DNA of 31,935 bases from DASYAE01 sp036501535 (GTDB taxonomy: Bacteria > Actinomycetota > Actinomycetes > Streptomycetales > Catenulisporaceae), in NCBI GenBank assembly GCA_036501535.1, contig DASYAE010000221.1, positions 1-31,935 on the forward strand, in the 5' to 3' direction. Positions 1 through 7,086 of the stretch are shown piece after piece. Position 1 is the first letter of the stretch. Every line of letters begins with the position of its first letter. Below the pieces are notes generated by a model that was given only the letters and a program-made list of their open reading frames with translations, made no database searches and was not told the DNA's origin. The position numbers and the translations under genes were made by a program.

Positions 1-380
1 GTGTGCCACCGGGTCTGCGCCCGCGCGTCGCCCGACCCGCCGAGGACCAGCCGGAGACTGGTCGGCACCGACGCGACCATGGCATTGACGTCCTCGACCG
101 CGGTCGGGTCGGGCGCCCTGCCCTCCAGCTGAGCGTCCAGCAGATCGCGGATCGCGGTGCGCAGCCGCCGCAGCGCCGCCGGGTCCGGCGCGGGCGCGTC
201 AGGCAGGCGCACCCGCTCGACGTGCCACCACGCTGCGCTGCGCTGCGCTGAGCCCAGCAGGTCCTGCGCCGGATCGACGGCCGTCATCACCGTGTCGGCC
301 AGATCCAGCGCGACCAGCGGCTCCCCGCCCATGGGGAAGCCGATTCGCTGCAGCTCCTCGAGGCCAACGCTAACGTTCAT
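1..380 (-). CDS. CGNR/ABATE-type putative transcriptional regulator (3' end cut by window)
   Basis: This frame starts at the ATG at 380-378 and runs off the left edge, giving about 126 residues. The start reads MNVSVGLEELQRIGFPMGGE, followed by PLVALDLADTVMT. The small GG-x-P-L-ALDLA-D-T pattern is the N-terminal signature of the ABATE domain (old DUF1470), found in CGNR zinc-finger proteins proposed to be stress-induced regulators. The Cys-Gly-Asn-Arg zinc finger would lie beyond the window and cannot be checked. The gene is divergent from the DUF427 gene at 562 and shares an AT-richer spacer with it that contains inverted repeats, so autoregulation is possible (inference). No SD is obvious before the ATG, so the start is the first plausible one rather than proven. 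Confidence 0.7.
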   Translation of the reverse strand, partial: MNVSVGLEELQRIGFPMGGEPLVALDLADTVMTAVDPAQDLLGSAQRSAAWWHVERVRLPDAPAPDPAALRRLRTAIRDLLDAQLEGRAPDPTAVEDVNAMVASVPTSLRLVLGGSGDARAQTRWH

Positions 381-561
381 GAGGCGATCTTACACATTAG
401 TCCGAGCTGTGCCAAGTCCAATTTGACTTGTCATCTAATCACTTCAGGCGAGCGAGAATGTGCCACTTGCATTCAAGTTGCTAATGCATATAGAGTCAGC
501 TTAGAAGTTAGTTCAGAAGGCGGGCCGCCATCGACCCGTCGGCGCGGGAAGGAGCACGATC
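381..561. promoter_or_regulatory. Divergent promoter region with CAAGT/ACTTG inverted repeats
   Basis: This spacer is clearly richer in AT than its surroundings and separates two divergent genes. It holds CAAGTCCAATTTGACTTG at 413-430, an inverted repeat pairing at 8 of 9 positions. It also holds ACTTG-N4-CAAGT at 465-478, which uses the same pentamer in the opposite arrangement. These are candidate operators for the CGNR-type regulator or another dimeric protein. The SD GGAAGGAG for the gene at 562 lies at about 547-554. No experimental site is known to me. Confidence 0.4.
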
Positions 562-1425
562 ATGGGACTGTCGTGGCAGCAGGGACCGCTCGCGACGAGG
601 CCGGTCGGCAGATTCCTGACCGCGCAACCGCTGCCGGAGCGGCTGCTCTTCGCCGAGCCGCTGCGGCGGCGCCTGCGCGTGAGGTTCGGCGGGGAATGGA
701 TCGCAGACAGCGAAGACGTCGTCCTGCTGCACGAACCCGGCCACTACCCGGTGGCGTACTTCCCGCTCGCGGACGTGAATCCCGAAGCGCTGCAGAAGAC
801 GGACCGTGTGACGCAGCACCGTGAGTTGGGTGCGACCGCGTGGTCGACCGTCCGCGTCGGCGACCACGCCGCCGAGCGCGCGGCGTGGCAGTACACGGAT
901 TTGCCTTCACACGCCGCGGAGCTGAAGGGCCGCGTCGCGTTCGCATGGCGCGCGATGGACGCCTTCTATGAAGAGGACGAGCGAATCGTCGGGCACGCCG
1001 CAGATCCGTACCACCGCAACGACATCCGCACGACTTCACGGCACCTCGTCGTGCGCGACGGCGACACGGTGATCGCGGACACGCACCGCCCGGTCGTGCT
1101 CTACGAATCAGGGTTCGCACCGCGCTGGTACGTCCCGCGCGAGGACGTGGACGAAGCGGCGCTGACCGCCGTCGAGGGCCAGACCTTCTGCCCGTACAAG
1201 GGACTGGCCGACTACTACGACATCGGCGGGCACCCGAAGGCGGCCTGGTCCTACCGACATGCATGGCCGGAGGTGCAGCGGGTGCGTGGCCTGATCTCCT
1301 TCGAGCCGGACCGGATAGAGGTCTACCTCGACGGACGCCGGCTCGAGCTCGAACCCGGCCAGACCGTCATCGCGCACGGAATCGACCGCGGCCTCGACCC
1401 CGCCGAGATACTCGGACGCGGCTGA
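562..1425 (+). CDS. DUF427 domain protein, two tandem copies
   Basis: The gene encodes 287 residues and has a good SD (GGAAGGAG) just before the ATG. The C-terminal half (about 130-225) carries the classic DUF427 pattern: RPVVLYESGFAPRWYVPRED, then TFCPYKGLADYY, then a WSY segment. The N-terminal half (about 35-100) resembles a second, weaker copy around VVLLHEPGHYPVAYFPLADV. The family is common in actinobacteria and fungi, and its biochemical role is not firmly established. A tail (about 235-280) repeats short strand-like segments such as RIEVYLDGRRLELEPGQ. The gene stands alone, divergent from a regulator and ending before a strong hairpin. I assign no function beyond the domain. Confidence 0.82.
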   Translation: MGLSWQQGPLATRPVGRFLTAQPLPERLLFAEPLRRRLRVRFGGEWIADSEDVVLLHEPGHYPVAYFPLADVNPEALQKTDRVTQHRELGATAWSTVRVGDHAAERAAWQYTDLPSHAAELKGRVAFAWRAMDAFYEEDERIVGHAADPYHRNDIRTTSRHLVVRDGDTVIADTHRPVVLYESGFAPRWYVPREDVDEAALTAVEGQTFCPYKGLADYYDIGGHPKAAWSYRHAWPEVQRVRGLISFEPDRIEVYLDGRRLELEPGQTVIAHGIDRGLDPAEILGRG

Positions 1426-1472
1426 TCCGCCCCTGCGCTGCCGACACTCGGACGGCTGATCTCGGCTACGCA

Positions 1473-1501
1473 GCGGCCCCGGGCGCGGACGCCGGGGCCG
1501 C
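1473..1501. terminator. Bidirectional hairpin between convergent genes
   Basis: GCGGCCCCGG at 1473-1482 pairs perfectly with CCGGGGCCGC at 1492-1501 across a 9-base loop. The hairpin lies between the ends of the DUF427 gene (+) and the small membrane protein gene (-). There is no U tract, as is usual for actinomycete terminators. Confidence 0.65.
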
Positions 1502-1517
1502 CATCGGGCGCGAAGCG

Positions 1518-1802
1518 CTAATCGACCTCTGTAAGGATGCGCTGCATGCGGCTGAGCTCGAGTTGGAGCTCGCCGACCTGGACGACCAGTTCGGTGAGCT
1601 TGAGCTCGGTGTGCTCCTGCGCGGTGACGGCCATGTCGCTCAGGCGGCGGTACTCGTCGGTGAGGGCGCGGTATGCGCCGTCGGCGGTCAGGGCCGCACT
1701 CGCCCGGCGGGCGAAAGTGAGGTAGCGGGTGATGAACAAGGTCGACAGGATGATCGCGAGCCCGAGTGAGACGAACAGGGTGGCGATGACCGGGGGTGTC
1801 AT
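1518..1802 (-). CDS. Small membrane protein with coiled-coil tail
   Basis: The gene encodes 94 residues from the ATG at 1802. Residues about 4-26 form one hydrophobic segment (VIATLFVSLGLAIILSTLFI). The rest is hydrophilic and helical, with leucines spaced for a coiled coil near the end (LTELVVQVGELQLELSRMQR). This ATG overlaps the stop of the upstream ArsR-type gene in an ATGA arrangement, so the two are translationally coupled. A longer upstream extension of the frame would read through the regulator gene and is rejected. One inference is that the protein is a membrane partner or target of the regulator. I recognise no named family. Confidence 0.72.
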   Translation of the reverse strand: MTPPVIATLFVSLGLAIILSTLFITRYLTFARRASAALTADGAYRALTDEYRRLSDMAVTAQEHTELKLTELVVQVGELQLELSRMQRILTEVD

Positions 1803-2152
1803 AGACGTGCCTCCGCTTCGAGATCGCTGCTCGCGCTGAGGGTCTGCGCCGCGATCGTGATGGCCTGTGGGGTGAGCGGGAACGAGAACGGCGTCACTTC
1901 GTAGAACTTCATCGCCTTGCCGTCGTCGGACACCTCGATGCGGGCCGTCACCAGTCCGGCCGCCTCGAGCTTGCGCAGGTGGACCTGCAGCAGGGCCCTG
2001 CTGATGTTCAGCTCGCGGGCGAGGCGGCTGACGTAGTTGCACTCCTGCGCCAGCGCGGCGACGATGCGCAGCCGGTGTGGATTGGCCAGCGCGGCAAGGA
2101 TTCGAAGCAGGTCGTCCCCGTGCGGCGCCGCCACATCACGCTCCAATCTCAT
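1799..2152 (-). CDS. ArsR-type winged-helix transcriptional regulator
   Basis: The gene encodes 117 residues. The first 80 or so are a typical winged helix: LLRILAALANPHRLRIVAAL, then NYVSRLARELNISRALLQVH (the recognition-helix region), then LRKLEAAGLVTAR and a wing with SDDGKAMKFYEV. The 'ALANPHRLRI' opening is characteristic of ArsR/HTH_20 proteins. I see no cysteine pair typical of metal sensors; the only cysteine is in QECNYV. The C-terminus is short and has no effector domain. The gene is divergent from the S53 peptidase gene, with a 145-base spacer, and is coupled to the small membrane protein gene downstream. The SD is weak. It probably controls its own operon, and possibly the peptidase (inference). 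Confidence 0.85.
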   Translation of the reverse strand: MRLERDVAAPHGDDLLRILAALANPHRLRIVAALAQECNYVSRLARELNISRALLQVHLRKLEAAGLVTARIEVSDDGKAMKFYEVTPFSFPLTPQAITIAAQTLSASSDLEAEARL

Positions 2153-2292
2153 AGCACATGCAAGGAAAAGTTAGCAGCTAGCGTGGCTGCGGTCAACGGT
2201 GCAGGAGGCGGGTCGGACGGCGGCACAGCCGCGGGCGGCGGCAAGGGCGGCGGCCAGACTGCGAGGCGCTTGCGGGCTTGTCGAATAACCGT

Positions 2293-2308
2293 TAGTCATG
2301 CTAGTCAT
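2293..2308. repeat. TAGTCAT direct repeat over the peptidase start
   Basis: TAGTCAT occurs at 2293-2299 and again at 2302-2308, nine bases apart. The pair overlaps the first possible ATG of the peptidase gene. It could be a regulator site, or it could mean that translation really begins at the second ATG (2316). It may also be chance. Confidence 0.35.
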
Positions 2309-3659
2309 TATTGGCATGTGCAGAAGATTTCTACTCAGGCTCGCGGCGGTCGTCGGCGCCGCAGTGCTCGCACTCGCCCTGGTGACCGCTCAGCCGGCTG
2401 CGATCGCGACCGCGACCGCAGCCGCCGGTGCTGGCGGCGCCGCCAGCGCCGACAACGCAAACGCGACGGCGACAGCAGCGACGGCGTCGGCGCCCTGCTC
2501 GTCCGTGGCGACGTGCTACACCCCGCGCCAGCTGGAGACCGCGTACGGCGTGACGCCGCTGCTGAACCAGGGCACTGACGGACGGGGCCGGACCGTCGTG
2601 CTGCCGGAGCTCGCGGTCCAGCCGGGAGCCGCTCCGGCGGTCAGCGACGTCCGGCAGGACCTGGAGCTGTTCGACACGACGTTCGGCCTGCCTGCCGCCG
2701 ACGTCCAGGTCGACGCAGGGCTCGCCGATACCGGCACGCCCTGGCTGGCGAATCAGGAGGAGGTCCAGGACGTCGAGATCGTGCACGCGATCGCCCCGGG
2801 GGCCGCGCTGCGGATCGTGCTGCTGCCCTCGACGGCGCTCTCCAGCACCGCGACCGCGACGGCCGGCCTTACGGCGGCGCTTTGGCGGGGCATGGCAGAG
2901 GGCGACGTCATTTCGGTCAGCGCGGGCTGGGGAGAGCACTGTCTCACCTCGGCCGAGGTGGCGAGCATGCATCAAGCGCTTCGAGCGGCTGCGGCCCGCG
3001 GCGTCACTGTGGTCGCGGCGTCCGGTGACACCGGCGCGGTCAGCCGGCCGTGCCTCGGGTCTACCGGTCCCTGGGACCCGGTGAAGGAGGTGAACATGCC
3101 CGCCGCAGACCCCTTCGTCCTGGCCGCCGGCGGCACCACACTGACCGCCGATCACCAGAGCGGCACACACATATCCGAGACCGCGTTCTCCGACCCCGCT
3201 GCTTCGCGGGGCTCGGGCGGGGGATTCAGCACGCTGTTCCCGCGACCGGCCTACCAGGACGGCGTGCCTGGAGCCGGGACCGCGCGGGCGGTTCCGGACG
3301 TGGCCGCCGACGCGGACGCGGTGACCGGCATGGCAGTGGTCGTCGATGACGGGAACGGGCAGTCCACGGTGTTCGGCGGGGAGGGCACCAGCGCCTCCGC
3401 GCCGCTGTGGGCCGGGGTCGTCGCGCTGGCCGACCAGTGTGCGGGGCGGGACCTGGGGCTCGTCGATCCGGCGATCTACGCCATCGGCTCGGGTCCGGCG
3501 TACCGGTTCGCGTTCCATGACGTCACCACGGGGACCAACACCGTGGTCATCTCATCGGTGACGATTCCCGGCTACGCCGCGGGACCCGGCTGGGACCCGG
3601 TCACCGGCTGGGGCAGTCCCGACGCCGCCGTGCTCGTTCCGCTGCTGAGTCGGGTTTGA
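2298..3659 (+). CDS. Secreted S53 (sedolisin-family) serine-carboxyl peptidase
   Basis: The gene encodes 453 residues from ATG 2298. An alternative ATG at 2316 gives a cleaner signal peptide (MCRRFLLR followed by a hydrophobic run). Neither start has a clear SD. Sedolisin signatures are present: Glu154 and Asp158 in EEVQDVEIVHAIAP (catalytic Glu/Asp), Asp244 in AASGDTG (oxyanion Asp), and Ser365 in GEGTSASAPLWAG. A C-terminal calcium-site pattern runs from FHDVTTG to GWDPVTGWGSPDA. Known S53 enzymes cleave proteins at acidic pH outside the cell. Only about 70 residues, rich in Ala and Thr, separate the signal peptide from the catalytic domain. The large activation pro-domain typical of kumamolisins is therefore missing. 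Confidence 0.88.
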   Translation: MLVIIGMCRRFLLRLAAVVGAAVLALALVTAQPAAIATATAAAGAGGAASADNANATATAATASAPCSSVATCYTPRQLETAYGVTPLLNQGTDGRGRTVVLPELAVQPGAAPAVSDVRQDLELFDTTFGLPAADVQVDAGLADTGTPWLANQEEVQDVEIVHAIAPGAALRIVLLPSTALSSTATATAGLTAALWRGMAEGDVISVSAGWGEHCLTSAEVASMHQALRAAAARGVTVVAASGDTGAVSRPCLGSTGPWDPVKEVNMPAADPFVLAAGGTTLTADHQSGTHISETAFSDPAASRGSGGGFSTLFPRPAYQDGVPGAGTARAVPDVAADADAVTGMAVVVDDGNGQSTVFGGEGTSASAPLWAGVVALADQCAGRDLGLVDPAIYAIGSGPAYRFAFHDVTTGTNTVVISSVTIPGYAAGPGWDPVTGWGSPDAAVLVPLLSRV

Positions 3660-3693
3660 GCGGTTCATCGAATGCATCGAATGCTGATTTGAT

Positions 3694-3734
3694 GCGGCGG
3701 TCGGGGGGCTCGGCTCGAACTCCCCGACCGCCGC
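3694..3734. terminator. Bidirectional hairpin terminator
   Basis: GCGGCGGTCGGGG (3694-3706) and CCCCGACCGCCGC (3722-3734) form a perfect 13-bp stem with a 15-base loop. The hairpin sits between the convergent ends of the peptidase gene (+) and the long biosynthetic operon (-), and it marks the cluster's left boundary. Confidence 0.75.
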
Positions 3735-3758
3735 AGCCGCGGCTGTGCGTTCCTCTGG

Positions 3759-6164
3759 CTAGCCGCGCTGCTGCGAGCCGCCGGTCAGGGCGACCGCGCG
3801 GGGCGACAGCTCGTTGCGCTGCCAGCCCAGCGCGGCCAGCCGGCCGAGGCCGTCGCCCTCGTTGTTGTGACCGGTGATGACCGAGTAGAGGTTGATCGTG
3901 CCTCCCTCGGTCAGCTGCTCGGCGAGGGGGGCGTCCTCGAAGCGGACGATCCGGCGGTGCCGGACCGTCAGCGATCCGATCCGGCGCTCGTAGTCGTCCG
4001 GGGTCAGCGACAGCACGCCGGTCTGGCCGGTGACCACGGCGGGCTGGATGTTCTCGCGGTAGGTGCGGATGACCGAGAGGCTGCCGTTGACGAACCGGAA
4101 GATGCTCAGGTTGTGCGGGAACGCTGAGCGGTCGGCCCCGATCTGCTGGACCAGTGCGGGCAGGATGTCCGGGACCATGCCGGCCGTGCCGTCCCCGGTG
4201 AAGGAGATGACGTTCTGGTCCCGCCGGGTGGCGACCCCGGGCAGCGACATCAGGCCGTCGCCCATCAGGCCCCTGCCGTACCAGCCGGAGACGCCGGTGC
4301 CCGTGCGCGGCAGGGCGTTGACTGCGGTCAGGCCGGCCCGGCCGATGTCGTAGACGCCGGTGTAGCGGTAGTCCTGCTGCTGGATGAGGCCGTCCAGCAC
4401 GCCGCGCAGCCGCCGGAAGAAGTAGTTCAGGGTCATCGGCAGGATCGGCAGCGAGCCGATCACGTCGCCGTCGGTGTCGGGGCTGGCGCCGATCGCGGCG
4501 CGGCGCAGGGCCAGCACCCCGGGCTCGACGTCCAGCAACTCGTGCAGGCCGCGCAGGACGCCCTCCAGGTCGCCGACGATGCCCAGGTCCGTGAACGGGG
4601 CCCGGTCGGCCTCCCGGTCGGTGATCTGGATCGGCTTCAGCTGGCGCAGCGCGGACTCGGTGAACGGCCGGTCGATCTCCGGGATCTGCGTCCCGACGAA
4701 CATCACCGCCTGCTCCTCGACCGGCCGCGGCATCCCGTCGGTGAACAAGTACTCGTAGACGCGGGCGGAGTAGCCGTACATGCTCAGCGTGCCGAGGTAC
4801 TCGTCCACGACTTCGCCGTCGTGGTAGCGGCTGACCGTGCCGGGCTGCGCGACCGAGTCGACCAGGCCGATGCCGGCCCTGCGGGCCAGCGAGTACATCA
4901 GCTCCCTGGCTTCTGGGCCGAGCGGGCCGACCTGGCACAGGATCCGGCGCGGCGAGGTGTTGAGCAGCTCGGCCAGCCGCTCGACCGCGGGGCTGCGCAC
5001 GGCCTCGGCCCGGGCCGGCTGCTCTGCGACCGCCTTCGGCAGCTCGCCCGGCGCGCTGCTGGCCTGCAGGACCTCGCGCGTGGCGAGCAGCATCACCGGG
5101 CCGCGGCCGGACGAGTAGGCCTCGAAGACCTCGGCCATCCCGCGCGCGATCTCGTCCGGCTTGCCGATGTAGACCACCGGGAAGCCCTTGGCGAGCAGGG
5201 ACGGGCGGCTGTCCCCGGCGGCGTGGATGGTGCCCTGGAACGGGTGCCACTGGTCGGTCCGGGAGTCGCAGCAGACGATGATGCCCCGGGTGCCGACCGC
5301 GACGTGGTTGGCCAGGGTCCCGCGGAACTCCTCGTGCATGCCGGTCGTCACGACGATGGCGAACGGCGCCTCGTCCAGCCGCCAGCGGGCCAGCGCCGAG
5401 CAGGCCAGGCTGTGCTCGCTCGGCCCGCGCACGATCGGGCTGCCGTTCTCGACCGCCCGCCGCTCGATGTCGTCGATGAAGGTCGCCACGCCCGAGCCGG
5501 TGTAGTAGCCCAGGCCCCACGCCGAGCCGGCCTGGGCGGTCAGGAAGTCGGCGATCGCGTCGGCGACGACGCTGGGCTTGAGCGGATGCCGCAGCCGGGC
5601 GTTGCAGTGCAGCTGGACCGAGTCCACGAACGCGCAGGCGAGGTCGGCCGCGGCCACCCACGGCTCGTCCGGCGTCCAGCGCGGCGTGAAGTGCTCGATC
5701 GAGTAGTACGAGGCGATGTCGGGCTCGGTGTAGACCTGCACCGTGTACGGTCCGGGCTCGAACTCGACCCGCTCGCCCAGCGCCTGGGTCAGCTTGGCCA
5801 GGCCCTCGTTGAGCTCGTCCGGCGAGGTCGTCCGGTAGCGGTGCTCGGTGTGGTCGAGTATCAGCAGGGTGAGCACGGACCGCTCGCCCCGCGCCGCCCG
5901 GCCGACCGCCTCGGGGACGGCCGCCAGCGAGTCGACGGTCAGCAGGGTGAACGGGTCGGCCGGCACGGCCTGGTCCAGGAAGCGCAGGCCGCGCCGGACG
6001 ATCTCGCGGTACTCGGCGTTCGCCGGGTCGGCGGCGGCGGGGACGTCCACGTCGACCGCGCGCCCTCCAGCGGCCAGGTCGGTGAGCGCGCGGCCGGCCG
6101 CGGCGCTCACCGCCTCGCGGTCGCTGACCACCACCGCCAGGCGGCGGATCGGCGTCTGGGGCAT
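3759..6164 (-). CDS. Large thiamine-diphosphate-dependent enzyme (decarboxylase/carboligase type)
   Basis: The gene encodes 801 residues. The ATG at 6164 has an SD (GGGAG / AGGAA). It is the last gene of the nine-gene operon, 55 bases after the DUF3050 gene. A PYR-like domain spans about 245-365. It has GPSEHSLACSALARW, where Glu250 is a candidate cofactor-activating Glu, followed by VVTTGMHEEFRG and GKGFPVVYIG-like strands. A central domain covers about 400-560. A PP domain covers about 600-720, with GWYGRGLMGDGLMSLPG, then the ThDP/Mg motif GDG at 657-659 and its Asn at 693 (FRFVNGS). The domain order fits the acetolactate synthase/2-oxoacid decarboxylase group rather than AceE. The roughly 36-residue GDG-to-Asn spacing and the extra N-terminal 240 residues are unusual. 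The substrate is unknown; a 2-oxo acid such as an arylglyoxylate or a ketosynthase product is possible (inference). Confidence 0.75.
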   Translation of the reverse strand: MPQTPIRRLAVVVSDREAVSAAAGRALTDLAAGGRAVDVDVPAAADPANAEYREIVRRGLRFLDQAVPADPFTLLTVDSLAAVPEAVGRAARGERSVLTLLILDHTEHRYRTTSPDELNEGLAKLTQALGERVEFEPGPYTVQVYTEPDIASYYSIEHFTPRWTPDEPWVAAADLACAFVDSVQLHCNARLRHPLKPSVVADAIADFLTAQAGSAWGLGYYTGSGVATFIDDIERRAVENGSPIVRGPSEHSLACSALARWRLDEAPFAIVVTTGMHEEFRGTLANHVAVGTRGIIVCCDSRTDQWHPFQGTIHAAGDSRPSLLAKGFPVVYIGKPDEIARGMAEVFEAYSSGRGPVMLLATREVLQASSAPGELPKAVAEQPARAEAVRSPAVERLAELLNTSPRRILCQVGPLGPEARELMYSLARRAGIGLVDSVAQPGTVSRYHDGEVVDEYLGTLSMYGYSARVYEYLFTDGMPRPVEEQAVMFVGTQIPEIDRPFTESALRQLKPIQITDREADRAPFTDLGIVGDLEGVLRGLHELLDVEPGVLALRRAAIGASPDTDGDVIGSLPILPMTLNYFFRRLRGVLDGLIQQQDYRYTGVYDIGRAGLTAVNALPRTGTGVSGWYGRGLMGDGLMSLPGVATRRDQNVISFTGDGTAGMVPDILPALVQQIGADRSAFPHNLSIFRFVNGSLSVIRTYRENIQPAVVTGQTGVLSLTPDDYERRIGSLTVRHRRIVRFEDAPLAEQLTEGGTINLYSVITGHNNEGDGLGRLAALGWQRNELSPRAVALTGGSQQRG

Positions 6165-6219
6165 TTCCTACTCCCAACTCTCGAGACGATTTCGGGCGCG
6201 CAGTACGCCGGGGCGGCGA

Positions 6220-7062
6220 CTACACCGACGCGCCGGCCAGGACGGCGGGCTCGGCAGTCGCGGTGGTCGCGGCGCCGGCCCGGATCGCGGCCAGCACGCC
6301 GTCCCACAGCCGGGTGCGGGCGGCCAGCGCCGCCGTGACGGTGTCGGCGCACTGCTGCCACCGGGCGTCGTCGTCCCCGCACAGGTCGGCCAGCATCTGC
6401 ATGGCCATCGGCGTGTGCTCCTCGCCGTCCACCTCGATGTGCCGGGCCAGGTAGTCGCAGAACGTGTCGAGCCGGTCGCCGTGCTGCGCGCCGACCGCGA
6501 TCACCTTGTCGAACATGTCGGGGATCAGGTCCTCGCGCCCGAAGGCGAACGCAGCGGCCTGACACCACACCGGCGCACCCTCGACGAAGGACCAGGTGGT
6601 GCGGACGAAGTCGGCCGAGGGCCCGGGCACCCGCGCGGCGATCAGCGCCTCCGGCACCGGCCGGCCGGCCCGCAGCAGGCTGATGAACCCCTCGATGCAG
6701 GAGGCGTCGGCGCCGGACTGGTGCATGCCCTCGAGGTAGAGCTCGAAGTGGCTGGTGAAGCCGCCGCGCAGCTCGTCGCTCTCCTCGACCAGCACGATGT
6801 CGTTGATCAGCCGGCGGCTGCCGGTCGGGCCGGACGGCACCCAGGGCACCTCGACGCAGGTGAGCCTGCGCTGCAGGGTCTTGAGCAGCGACATGAAGTC
6901 CCAGACCGCGAAGACGTGGTGGGACATGAACGTATTGACCGCCTCGAGGGTGTCGAGGCTGTGGTAGATGGGGTGTGCGGTGACCCTGCGGCGGGCCTCG
7001 TCGACGGCCTGCTCCAGCCGCTCGATCCCCGGGTGCGTCTGCCCCCAGTCGTAACGTGACAC
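6220..7062 (-). CDS. DUF3050 haem-oxygenase-like diiron protein
   Basis: The gene encodes 280 residues from a GTG at 7062, with AAGGGG eight bases upstream. The DUF3050 pattern is strong: HPIYHSL, FMSHHVFAVWDFMSLLKTLQ, LINDIVLVEESDE, SHFELYLEGM, FAFGRED-LIPDMF, YLARHIEVDGEEH and RTRLWDG. Residues placed as metal ligands in haem-oxygenase-like diiron oxidases are plausible here: Glu93 or Glu94, His105, Glu177, His208, Asp212 and His216. Members of that superfamily cleave C-C bonds, oxidise amines or make terminal alkenes (UndA, BesC, SznF). For the DUF3050 branch I know of no settled reaction. It sits 24 bases after the PhyH gene within the operon, so it is probably a tailoring oxidase acting on the cluster's intermediate. 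Confidence 0.8.
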   Translation of the reverse strand: MSRYDWGQTHPGIERLEQAVDEARRRVTAHPIYHSLDTLEAVNTFMSHHVFAVWDFMSLLKTLQRRLTCVEVPWVPSGPTGSRRLINDIVLVEESDELRGGFTSHFELYLEGMHQSGADASCIEGFISLLRAGRPVPEALIAARVPGPSADFVRTTWSFVEGAPVWCQAAAFAFGREDLIPDMFDKVIAVGAQHGDRLDTFCDYLARHIEVDGEEHTPMAMQMLADLCGDDDARWQQCADTVTAALAARTRLWDGVLAAIRAGAATTATAEPAVLAGASV

Positions 7063-7086
7063 GGCGTTTCCCCTTATCCCTCGCGG

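Noticed and set aside
1518..2042. Longer form of the small membrane protein starting inside the regulator gene
   Set aside because: The upstream part is a shifted reading of the ArsR gene; the ATGA-coupled ATG at 1802 explains the frame.
3601..6177. Very long open frames (over 850 codons) overlapping the ThDP gene in other frames
   Set aside because: They are antisense or shifted readings of GC-rich coding DNA, Arg/Pro/Gly-rich with no motifs, while the ThDP frame has SD, start and cofactor motifs.
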